From positions 62,001-126,000 of the forward strand of contig JAIWNE010000090.1 in assembly GCA_025331445.1 (NCBI GenBank): a DNA stretch of 64,000 bases. Reading direction: 5' to 3'. This document shows positions 21,661-31,841 of the stretch, in pieces. The notes below the pieces were generated by a model. That model did not search any database. It had not been told where the DNA came from and saw only the letters and a program-made list of their open reading frames with translations. Both the position numbers and the translations under genes were made by a program. Position 1 is the stretch's first letter. The number at the start of each line of letters is the position of its first letter. Source of the DNA: Blakeslea trispora. Lineage: Eukaryota > Mucoromycota > Mucoromycetes > Mucorales > Choanephoraceae.

Positions 21661-23833
21661 CTAGGATTTATAAAGAGGATATTCAATGTCACTAGCAGAA
21701 GCAGAATGAGCTGTGGTGTTACCAGTCTTATCCAAAAAGTAAAGCAAATCCTCAGATTCTGGGTCTTCTTCTTGCTTTGTCCAATTAAAGATCTTGCTGT
21801 CATCCAATAGAGCTCTGGCTGTTCCCGTTAAGAATTCATTTGCAATCTGAGAAAAGGTTCGACCGCCCTCTGCTAATTCTGACACAGATTCCTTGCTTGT
21901 ATTGTCACTTCTAAACACGTTGTCTGAATCAAAGTCACTAAAGACATCTGGACCAATCTCATTAATGACAGCCGTGATATCTTGCGATAATTTCTCTCTT
22001 AGTTGACGCAAATTGGCTGTACTGTCAGGATCGACCAGAGCTAGATAGAGAGGTCGAAGTGATCTAATGAAGGGAGGCGTTAAAACAGTAGTTCCTGTCT
22101 TTTTTCTTTCTTTCAACTTACTTGAATACATCCACACCATTTTCAGCAAATCGCATAGAAGCATAACTCACAAAAGGTAACATGGTCCATGTCAAGAAGG
22201 GATACATCAATGCCTGTGTCCATGTCAAATGGGACCGCATACAGATCCAAAATACGACTAGTGTGTAGATACCATAGAGGGTAGGGATCAAGACAAGTCC
22301 GACTAAAAACTTCCATGTAGCCAATACATCTCTTCCAGCAATCTTGACGCTTGAAGAAGCCAAGGCTTCTTTTGCCTTTTTGGCACTCAATGCTTTAGCA
22401 GTAATGGCAATGGGTAAATTAAGAATGGCACTATCAAGCAATTGTCAGATCTGACTCTCAAAACATTATCTTTTTGATAGCTTACCCAGGAAAAGCCAAC
22501 AATCCCCAAATCAGAAGAATGCTAAATCGATAACACAGCAAAAAGAACGTTCTCCATCCTCGCAAGTTGATAACAGGCACTTGATGATCTCTCAATCCAT
22601 GATATTTAAGCAGTTGATTATAGGCCAAGACTTTCTGCTGTAAATCAATCACTCGAGGATCGTCCTTGTATAGGTTGTATCCAATCACAAATCGACGATT
22701 CAAATCGACTACTTGAGCAATATGTAACTTTCGATGAGCTGGTTTGTAAAGACGACGAGCAGCCTGGATCACCATCAAGGTCTGATCGTTGGTCGTATTG
22801 ACAGTGACGGCCTTCAAGGCATAAAAGATCGTATCCAGCAGACTCGAGCAAGCCTCACGCTTCTGATCGCCTCCCTGTCTGAACTGATCGACTAGATTGG
22901 CTGGAATGGTGATGGGATTACCAAACTCAATGACTGCTCGAGAACGAAATCGATGGGCATGAAAATAGTTGAGACCGCAAGGTACGATCTTGACGTCCAA
23001 ACCTGGATATTTTGCCATGGCTCCCAAGGCCATGATGGTAACACCTGCTTTAAAGGGAAGCATCTCATTTCGATCATGACTGCCTCCTTCTGGAAAGATG
23101 GTGATGCATCGTCCATTGTTGAGTTCTTCATAGACACGCTCATAGACACCATCTTGATCAATATGAGGTAGACATTTATAGGCAGTTCCCTCAGACTTGG
23201 TCAAGTACTCCAAGGCCTGTTTATCTTTAGGTGCTGATCTAATGATGATTTCTGTATCCGAAATCACTTGCTCTACTTGTAATTTGCCCGAGTTACGAGG
23301 TAAGATGATGGCATCGGAAGGTCGAAATTGTTGAGTGAATTTTGTATCTAAACCATGAATTCTGAGTGGATCTGATTTTGGATTCAACAGATGGATCCGG
23401 CCAATACCAGCCTCTGCTAAATCTTGAGGTCGCATCACAGGAACTGGGGGAGTTGACAGGTTAGTAAACACAGCTTCATTCTAATTTTTAAAACTTTTTA
23501 CTTGGATGAACAAGACTGGCCAAGAATCCAATGCCTTTTTGTTTCATTGATTTTGCTGCTATTAAAAATGAAACTCTTCTATTACATTCACGCATAACAA
23601 TCAAAGGATCCACAAACTACATGCTATGTCAATATTCTATTGCAATCCTATTTTTTCTTTTTTTTTTTTACTTGGTTAGCGTGTGGTGCTGCCACAAAAA
23701 TAAGTGGACCTTCAGTAGGAATCCTATGTGAGCCTCTGGGTCTTATCTCTCGAAAGAAAACATCAAGCATGATATTGAATATCCATAGTGCACAGTCATA
23801 CAGTAAGTCTGCTTTCCCTTTGTCTTTCGACAT
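21661..23833 (-). CDS. Glycerol-3-phosphate / dihydroxyacetone-phosphate sn-1 acyltransferase (Sct1/Gpt2 type)
   Basis: First step of phospholipid and triacylglycerol synthesis: acyl-CoA plus glycerol-3-phosphate gives lysophosphatidate, at the ER membrane. Five exons, about 670 residues, near the usual 740. Exon 1 ends in IFVAAPHANQ and exon 2 continues FVDPLIVM, giving the Gpt2-type catalytic HANQFVD. Further PlsC blocks are CITIFPEGGSHDRNEMLPFK and VKIVPCGLNYFHAHRFRSRA. Transmembrane stretches occur at FFLLCYRFSILLIWGLLAF, FLVGLVLIPTLYGIYTLVVF and MYPFLTWTMLPFVSYASM. The C-terminal tail is acidic and Ser-rich (QEEDPESEDLLYF), as in the yeast enzymes, where it is phosphorylated. ATG at 23833-23831. 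A palindromic TCACGTGA lies about 105 nt upstream. Confidence 0.95.
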
Positions 23834-23936
23834 GACTCTCTATTGTGCTGGGAATATGCTGGAAAAAAAAATAGAGAGAAATGCTAAAGTGGCGTTCATG
23901 ATCTACTTGAAATGCAGCAAAATCATTCCAAGACAG

Positions 23937-23944
23937 TCACGTGA
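23937..23944 (+). promoter_or_regulatory. TCACGTGA E-box upstream of the acyltransferase
   Basis: Perfect 8-bp palindrome about 104 nt before the acyltransferase ATG. bHLH factors (Ino2/Ino4, Cbf1, SREBP types) bind CANNTG cores, and yeast lipid genes carry related sites; relevance here is inference. Confidence 0.4.
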
Positions 23945-25530
23945 ATGGTGTTATGAACAGAGTATTTTACGTCAGCTACGGTCATTGAATCTCTCTCTCT
24001 TGACATTTCCCTTTTTTAGTTTGCTCTGCCATGATTTTCCCTTTTTTTTTTCTTGATCTATTCGCCACTTGGCTCTATTCCATCTTTCCATAGATGGATT
24101 ATTGTCTGTACACATAAGCCCTCTTCATTATTTCAATAAGCATCATATTTATCTTACTCGATCAATTCTGTCTCTTTTCTATTGAACAATAAATTGAAAG
24201 TTTGTCAATCTGGCTTGTTTTAATGGGTGATCATGATTTGCGCATTTTCAGATTGCATAAACAGAAAATAGATTACCATTAGAAAAAATCAGCTGCCATG
24301 CAATGTTGAGGGGATGATTTCGTGTTTAAGCATAGTTGTAGTCTTGAGTCAGAGAAAGTGCTTACGGGGGGGAGTAAGGTTTTGAAATAGATGTTCAAGT
24401 AAACAAACGATATGTGTTTTGGCATTTTCTATAGTCTTTTGTACAAAAGAGAGAAACCAACATCTTATTCTATAGCAAAAGACTTTTTTTTACTATCGTT
24501 TTGAACGCAGTTTACAGTAGTCGCTCTATTTAAGGGTATTCTCTCTATAAAGAGTGATGTTTCAATACAAGCTTCTAAAATGAATTCTTGAATTAAATCA
24601 TGTACTTTAGTAAGTCGCATTTTTTCTTAACTATTGCTAAAGTTGAAATGTCTGTGTTCCTTGACTGAGTAAAATTACCGTTTCCACCCTAAAGAAGATC
24701 TTTCCATTGTCTTTGAAACATACTCAGCCCAATAAAACAAATGATTGAATCTGTTACTTTAATGGATTTTGTGTGAGATAAATAGACTCGTCTTTGCTCA
24801 AGGCTTGTCTCTATTTTGTTTTTCTAAGCTCTTGCCTAAAAATGCAAATAGCTGTAATTTGACAAGCAACTTGTATTACAAAAAATCGCTTTTTAACAGA
24901 AAATGGGAAACTTCTTTTTTGTCATCTACTGCTTTTAAATCAGACAAAAAAGAAACATCTATCTTCTTATGGTAATCCAGACAATGATTAAAAATTAGCA
25001 TCTGAACTGCCTAGTTGAGTGATAAAGATGTCATCAAGGAATCCCTCCCCCTCTTTTCCATTGTTTTTCTTCTTAAAAGTGTCTTTGAATCAAGATGTTT
25101 ATGCTAGCTAATTCAGAGACTTGGACTTTGTTAATCATGCCTAGTTTTACGTGAAAACAAAATCAAAATTCCTGCCGTACGCAACCCTTTTGTTTTTAAC
25201 TGTATTCAGTTCTTTGTATCTAGTTTCGGCCAGCGGCATGAAATTAAATATATCATAATCCATTGCAAATAAGATAGGGGGAGGGTGAATGAAATAAACC
25301 GCTTTTTTTTTTTAAAAACAAATAAATCTGTTGGATCAAGTAAACCGAGACTGGAAATATTGTGATTCTCTCAAAATAGAGCATATTTCAAAAGAAAAGA
25401 GCGATACTTGCTTTAAACAAGATGAGCCCCCTTCTTCTTGTATAAAATACACAATGTTGTCTAAACAAACCGTATCTGACTAAGCCTCCAAACAAAAAAT
25501 AATAAGAGTTTTCTTATACATGCATGTGGG
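23945..25530. other. Gene-free region
   Basis: About 1.6 kb of AT-rich DNA without a supported gene. Open frames such as 24769-24975 lack codon structure or neighbours. Contains a G7 run near 24366 and poly-T tracts. Confidence 0.5.
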
Positions 25531-25532
25531 TG

Positions 25533-25606
25533 ATCCCCCCTCTCTTTGTTTTCTTTAACTATGTAAATGCCATTTTTATGAGGGGGATGGCTTTACTTTT
25601 TATAAA
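25533..25606 (+). promoter_or_regulatory. C-tract and TATA box of the small secreted protein gene
   Basis: CCCCCCT at about 25535-25541, GAGGGGGAT at about 25580-25588, then TATAAA at 25601-25606, 27 nt before the ATG. The layout parallels the promoter at 12706-12742. Confidence 0.4.
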
Positions 25607-25632
25607 TCCTCTTTTTCTTTTCTTTCTTTACA

Positions 25633-25929
25633 ATGTTTATTCTATTTCTCTTGTTCTTTGTCTGTATTACAGCCGCACCATTCAAACAAGAGAGATGCTC
25701 TCATGATCTCACTGTCCAACAAGCGTGTGATGAACTCGTTCAGTATTTCGGTACAGGCCCCAATGGTGTGGATGGTGACTGTGGTTTGATGGGCAATATA
25801 TTCTATGTCAATCATCCTCAATCACCTTGTAGTCAACTTGAAACATTTGTAGAGCCATTCTCTAGTGCCTGTGAAGCAGTGACCAAGTTACTTGAAATAG
25901 ACTACAAGACCGAATTATGCTCTTTATAG
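25633..25929 (+). CDS. Small secreted cysteine-rich protein
   Basis: Intronless, 98 residues. A classical signal peptide (MFILFLLFFVCITAAP) would be cut after about residue 15. The mature part of about 83 residues has six cysteines (in ERCSHD, QQACDE, GDCGL, SPCSQ, SACEA, LCSL), enough for three disulfides. No known domain recognised. Features match effector-like or cell-surface small secreted proteins of fungi, but no specific role can be claimed. A TATA box sits 27 nt upstream of the ATG; the 5' leader is T-rich. The nearby in-frame-shifted longer open frame from 25524 is not preferred because the signal peptide begins at 25633. Confidence 0.8.
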   Translation: MFILFLLFFVCITAAPFKQERCSHDLTVQQACDELVQYFGTGPNGVDGDCGLMGNIFYVNHPQSPCSQLETFVEPFSSACEAVTKLLEIDYKTELCSL

Positions 25930-26566
25930 AATAAACTTTTTTTTTGTTGAAATAGAACGCGTATGATTCAAGTTTTAAATAGGTGGGAGATTGAATGCTT
26001 GTCATTCTTTAAGAGTTAGTAAGGGTACCATACATGCCTATCTTTTTTTATTATTGTCACCCTTCTCCCCTTTCTCCTGCTCAAGATCCAAACATAGATC
26101 TCTGTCTTTTTTCTGTTTGGGAGGGGAAAGAACAAATCCATTTAATCTGATACAATAGCTTGCATTCAAAAAAAAAAGAGAGCAAAAAGAAGGAGATTTC
26201 GGACAAACATTCTTCCATATACTTTTTGCATGAAAAAAAAAGGTAACTATTGAAATCGATGTGTCCTAATTGAGTGTCTACAAAAATTACTCTTTTTTCG
26301 CTTTCACCAGTCAAAAAAAATCAAAAGATGGACTTTATCTACAGTATCCTCACTTGTTTTAGGCTTCTCTTTAGAGATGACACAGTTTAAACAGTTCAAA
26401 AGTGTATTTTCCACACAAGTAGCTTGGGAGGTCCTATTCAAACTCCGGGACACCTGCACTATCTGCCTTGAGTCTGTGACGTGTTTCAAAAATAAATGTT
26501 GGTATCTTTTTTTTTTTAATAATTTACACTTGATATTTTCAAAAGAAAGGATTACAACACATTCCT
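25930..26566. other. Intergenic upstream of PRP3
   Basis: AT-rich. A minus-strand open frame at 26304-26489 has some Cys residues but lacks an ATG and is not called. Nothing else seen. Confidence 0.5.
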
Positions 26567-28403
26567 ATGGATCCCAAGCAGGTAAATCTATTCATCACAA
26601 AAAAAAACCTAAACTTGACAAACTCATCGATAAACCAATAGCAAGCTCTGATTGATGCTAAACGTGCTGAAATTATGGCTAAATTAGCCAAATTTAAACC
26701 ACCTCAACAACAACCACCTCAACAACCACCTCAACAACAACCACCTCAACAACAACAACAACAACAACAAAGACCTGCCAACCGAGCCAGTTCATTACAA
26801 AAGAACCGTATCTCAAGCAAAAAAGTCACACCTATTCCTGCTCCTCCTTCTGCCGGTACAGGTGGCAGTTTGAATCTAGTTGAACTTCAACGTCATATTG
26901 CTGAAGCTAAAACACGTTTAGCTCATGTATCAAACCATCAAGTAAAAAAAGAAACATAAAGTCATCATTCTATCTCTTACTAATCACAATATCTAGGTAC
27001 GTCCTTCAGAACCCAACACGACAAAACCACCTGCCTTACCATCCGATGGCACATTTGACTTGAAAGCCATGATGGACAAAGGCATCATACCCCGAAGAGA
27101 AACAGCCAACACCAAAGCCCTCTTACGTGCCAAACAAAAGACCATTCCTGCATCTGCTGAAAAAAAACCTTTGAAACTCTATGATGAAGTCCCCTCGGAC
27201 TATACAGATCCTGAAAAAAACCCTTATTTCGATCCTACCATGGAAGTCAAGATCGCACCTACCTCACGTCGATCCCGTCAACTGAAATTCGTTCAACCCG
27301 GTAAATATGTAGAGATTGCCAATCAAGAACGAGCCAAGGCTCAACTCGAAAAGATGAAACAGGCGATTGCCGAAAGTGTCAAGAAGGCAGGTATGCAGAC
27401 AGAACTGGATGTGTCTGACAAAGTCATCAAAAGAGAACCCCCACCTACGGTCGAATGGTGGGATGCGCCCTTCTTGACCAACAAGAGCTATGATGATGTG
27501 GATCAAGTGAATGTAGATCAACTGGATACCTTGGTCACACTCTATGTCCATCATCCGGTTCCTCTGCCACCTCCCGGAGAAGGCAATGCGGTCGTCCGAT
27601 CGTTGATGTTGACCAAGAAGGAAAGAAAGAAGATGAGACGACAGAGAAGAGCAGAGGCCCTGAAGGATAAACGAGACAAGATTCGATTGGGTCTGATTGA
27701 ACCTGATGCACCTAAAGTGAAGATCAGTAATTTGATGAAAGTGTTGGGTGATGAACAGATTCAGGATCCTACCAAGGTAGAGGCGCGTGTTCGAAAGGAG
27801 ATGGAGTTGCGTCAAAAGATGCATGAAAAGGCGAATGAGCAACGTAAATTATCGCCAGAGGAAAGAAGGGCCAAGATTCTGGCTAAAATGAAAGAAGATC
27901 AAAAGACAGCCAATGAGGTGGCCGTATTCAAGTGAGTTGTTTTTATGAGCCTAGAGAGAAGTGTATACTGACTTTTCTATAGAATCACCTATTGTTCTCA
28001 TCCTAAATTAAGATTCAAGATTGAAAAGAATGCTCAACAACATGAATTAACGGGTATTGTGATTGTTCATCCTAAATGTAATATCGTGATTGTAGAAGGG
28101 GGTCCCAAAGCCATCAAGCTCTATAAACGATTGATGCTCAGACGAATCGATTGGAACGATCTGCCTCCTCCCAAGAAACAAGAAGAAGAAGAAGTCACAA
28201 AACCTTTTGAGGGTGATAACAAATGTTTATTAGTCTGGTCTGGTCCAGTCAAGACCAAGTCCTTCAAGAAATTCACCTGGCGTTCATTTGAAAGTGAAAA
28301 GATGGCAAGAGAGGAATTGGGTAAATGGAATGTAGAGAACTATTGGGATGTTGCCCTGTCTACACAGAATGAAGATTTAGAGGCTAGACAACCTTTATTG
28401 TGA
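26567..28403 (+). CDS. PRP3: U4/U6 snRNP protein Prp3
   Basis: Spliceosomal protein that binds the U4/U6 duplex in the tri-snRNP, nuclear. Four exons: a 15-nt first exon (MDPKQ), 26642-26941, 26998-27931 and from about 27982 to the stop at 28403; about 555 residues. A Pro/Gln tract (PPQQQPPQQPPQQQPP..., encoded by CAACAA and CCACCT repeats) lies near residues 22-45. The PRP3 domain is clear: KKPLKLYDEVPSDYTDPEKN, WWDAPFL, KRDKIRLGLIEPDAPKVKIS-like core, NLMKVLGDEQIQDPTKVEAR, and the C-terminal DUF1115 region with GIVIVHPKCNIVIVEGGPKA and CLLVWSGPVKTKSFKKF. The last nine bases overlap the stop region of the convergent WBP1 gene. Confidence 0.96.
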
Positions 28404-29768
28404 TTTTTGAGATAACCAGATAGCACTAAATACAATAAAACCTGCAATCATGGAAAATGTAGAGGCATAGTAAGGATAGGCTGCTGTCAAGAAACGAGGG
28501 TATTCGTTATGTCTAAAGGGTCGAATAGACACTTGATCCTCTGCTGTCAAATAGGTTAAACCAGCACGCTTATAGTTGACCTTGAGAGTAAAGACACCAT
28601 AGACATCAGGTAAACGTACTGTTGTCTTCAAAGTCTGTTGTTCTTGCTTGAGTGTGGTACGAACATAAGGATCCAACATGATGATTTCCAACTGAACATC
28701 CTTGGCTTGATAAGGTATCCAACGATCCTCTTTATATTCCATCACGTCCATTTCATACACCTTTTTTCTTTATATGAGTTTGATTGGGTTGTATACGTGT
28801 TTCTATTCTTACCATCTCATCCTTGACACGATACCAACTGGGTTGTTCTGTACTGTTGAGATGATGATGTTCATGACGCGTGATTTTCAAGACGCTCTTT
28901 TCTTGAAACACCCATTGAGTCAATTGACGTATAAATGCTTCATTGCCTGTATTTCTATACAAAAGAGTTAGCCAAAAGCAAAAATTAGAATTTGTCATTT
29001 AAATGTTACGCTTGATTCATGGCATCACTAAACATGGCAAGAGAACCACAAAAAGAGACACGGGCCGAGTTACGGGCTTGAAGGGTACCGACCAAAGCTT
29101 GATTGGATTCAGACAAGATCACATGAGAAAAGGGAGAGGAACCAACGTGTAATCCGGTACCTGAATATAAGACAGGCTTCATCTGGTCGGGATCCACCAC
29201 TGTCTTGGGTCCGACAAATTCAGAGGCAGAGACTTGACTGGCTAATGCATGTTCCACATCCATATCAAATTCATTGGCCAAGGCACGTAAGGTATCACTG
29301 GGTTCATGAAAGGCAGATAAGATATTACCTCCTTCATTGACAAAGTTGACAAGTTGAACATTATTCAGATGAGCATGTTGAGCAAGACCTAAGAAAGTAC
29401 ATGTTATAAACGCGTTTCATTCATTTTTTTTTGAATGTCTTACTGGATGTTTTAGGTGCAAAATGAATAATGTGTTGATATAATGTTTCACCAAAATAAG
29501 CTAATGTGGTAGATGGGTCATCGGCTTGTTTAAAGACCAAATCAAATTCACGGTCTTGTAAAAAGAAAAGTAAGGTCAGTCTTTTTTTTCTTTTTCTCTT
29601 CTTTTAAATGATAGTACCTTCTAATTGTTGCCAGAATTGGGAATAAGTGCTCTTGTCATTCAAGGAATCTAACAAGACCAAAACACGGTCACCTTGAACA
29701 GACTTAGCTTGAGCTAGAGATAGATAGGATAGACCTGATACTAGGAGTGTCCATACATCCAGTCTCAT
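28395..29768 (-). CDS. WBP1: Oligosaccharyltransferase 48-kDa subunit
   Basis: Non-catalytic subunit of the ER oligosaccharyltransferase that N-glycosylates nascent proteins. Six exons, about 420 residues. The N-terminal signal peptide (MRLDVWTLLVSGLSYLSLAQ) is followed by GDRVLVLLDSLNDKSTYSQF, typical of OST48. Then LNNVQLVNFVNEGGNILSAF, VVDPDQMKPVLYSGTGLHVG and, near the C-terminus, VYEMDVMEYKEDRWIPYQA, RLPDVYGVFTLKVNYKRAG and SIRPFRHNEYPRF. A single C-terminal membrane span (FSMIAGFIVFSAIWLS) ends in a short basic tail QKSQ. The stop codon 28395-28397 lies inside the PRP3 coding region on the other strand. The start is 97 nt from the stop of the WD40 gene upstream on the same strand. Confidence 0.95.
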
Positions 29769-29865
29769 CTTTCTTTTTTATTGTGATAAAAAAAATGAAA
29801 AATAGATTATTTTTTTTAAACAGACAAAAAAAACACACACATTATGAAGCCCGGAGTTTCAATGC

Positions 29866-31618
29866 TTAATCATCCAATGGAATCTACCACATCATCAATC
29901 CATCAAATAAACAAAAAACAAGAAATGAATAAACACTTACTGAATCATCATACCACCACACTTTCACTGTTTGATCATCACTACAACTGGCCAATAATCC
30001 TTGTTTGGCATGCCAGGCAGCCTCATAAACCACACCGGAATGACCTCTTAGCTTCTGTAAGACTTCACCTGTCTCTTGGTCCCAAATATAGACAATACCA
30101 TCTTCACTACCACCCATAATCAAATGGTTATTAGCAAAATGAGCACGCACAAAATTCTTGCTGGTATTCTGATGCCCCTTTAGCTTACGGATCGGTCTGA
30201 CCATCCGGACATCCCATAACCGATTCGAATTATCTTTTGAACTACTCAGTAACTGAGTACCACTTGCATTCATCTCCACAGACGTCACTTCACCCAAATG
30301 AGAAGAGATCGTTCGAATACAGAGACCAGACACAATATCCCAAAACTTGATGGTATTATCCTTGGAACTATCCTACTTGTAAGTTTCTTTGATCCATGTT
30401 GCTTATTTGCTTTTTTTTTTTTTACCCACTAATCACTAGATTGCCCAAAGGATTAAAGATCGTTTTGGTGACAGCCAATTGATGACCAGGAAAGGTTTTG
30501 AGAATAGCACCTGTATTGACATCAAACAGACGCACTGTCTTGTCATAACCCCCAGTCACCACATGGGTTTGATTGGGATGATATTCAACAGAATAGACAT
30601 CCCCTGCATGGCCTGTTAAGGTACTGACAGGATCTGACTTGTGCGCTTGCCAAATCTTGACTGTCGCATCCCCACTCGCACTCGCAATCATCCCATCTTC
30701 TGTCGTCGAGACATCCCAGATACGCGATCGATGTCCCTCAAGCACAGCCAGACATTCATGAGACTCTGTATCCCAGATACGCAAACTATTATCACTCGAA
30801 CCAGACACAATCTGTTGACCCTCTTGTCCTAGAAAACCAAGGCATTTCACATTGCCTGTATGACCCACTAAAGTAGCACAGAGGGCATTGGGTATCACAA
30901 AACTCGAATAATCATCCAACAACGTATTGACAGTAGGCGCAATCTTGGGATGATATCGAGAGAATTCAATCTGATAGGCTACTGCCTGACGCAAGAGTGT
31001 CAAGAGACGATCGGGGGGTATATGTTGTCCTGTCCGATCGGCCGATTCGAATTCAAGCATGGTTTGAAGTTGCTCGACCAGACTTTCGCGTGAGGCCATG
31101 ATGCCTTCCCAATGCTTGAAACTGGGTGCTTCATGGATGGATTTGGCTGTCAAGAGGTAACACATGTCTCGAAATTCATTGGGTTTTGTCTGGAAATGTT
31201 CTAATGGTTTCAATCGTTTATTTAAAAACGTAAAGGCCTACACAAAGGGTGTTGGTGAGATGTGGTTTGTTGTTATTCTTTCTACCTTTTGGATCTCCCG
31301 ACGCTCTAGATATTCGAGATATTGTTGTTTATAGACTGAATAGAGAAAAGAACGATGGTTCTTGACAAGAGGTTTTGTACAGAGTTTCTCTACTTCTTGC
31401 CATTCACCATCTAAAATAGCCTTCTTGAGTCGTTTGATCTCCAATGTACGTTCTTCTCTTTCTTTCCACTTGACATTGGCTTCATCGTACAGGACAGACT
31501 GTGAGGCATGATAACCCTCTTCTTGAAGGTATTGCATCATCATGGTAATGATGTCTTGTTTGATTTGAGGATCGTTGGCATTGAAAATATCGTCTGTAGG
31601 TTGAATATGAGAATGCAT
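29866..31618 (-). CDS. LisH-CTLH-WD40 protein, WDR26/Gid7-like
   Basis: Four exons, about 550 residues. The N-terminal LisH motif (IKQDIITMMMQYLQEEGYHA...SVLYDEAN) and a CTLH domain (KKAILDGEWQEVEKLCTKPL...FLYSVYKQQYLEYLERREI) are followed by a conserved segment FRDMCYLLTAKSIHEAPSF and PPDRLLTLLRQAVAYQIEF, as seen in WDR26/Gid7-type proteins. Seven WD repeats follow, each with GH and WD-like ends (TLVGHTGNV...LRIWD; VLEGHRSRI...VKIWQ; TLTGHAGDV...VRLFD; TFPGHQLAV...IKFWD; TISSHLGEV...NRLWD; KLKGHQNTS...VYIWD; KLRGHSGVV...VKVWW). The tiny last exon encodes only IPLDD before TAA. Known relatives scaffold CTLH/GID ubiquitin ligase; a Smu1- or Topless-like role cannot be excluded. Confidence 0.88.
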
Positions 31619-31841
31619 ACCGACATGGTGATTGAATGTCGCTAGTCTATCATGGTGTCAGTAGTTATTAAACATGTGTTGTTGCCTTACTTTCGCTTCT
31701 GTTTCGATTCGATCGAATGTGAAATACTTTTATCCACTGGTAAAGGGTTTTCTTTAGAGTCCATGAATGATAAAAATAATAAAAAAAAGAAAAAGAAACG
31801 ATTTGAGTTTTAAAATCGACTCTTTTTCTCTCTTTTAAAAC
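31619..31841. promoter_or_regulatory. Divergent promoter region between the WD40 and Furry/Tao3 genes
   Basis: 223 bp separate the two start codons on opposite strands, with poly-A/T tracts. No clear TATA box. Confidence 0.4.

Noticed and set aside
26304..26489. Minus-strand frame with a Cys-rich patch upstream of PRP3, resembling a small CHCH-type protein
   Set aside because: It has no ATG (opens with TTG), the Cys spacing is not CX9C, and the promoter of PRP3 leaves no room for upstream exons.
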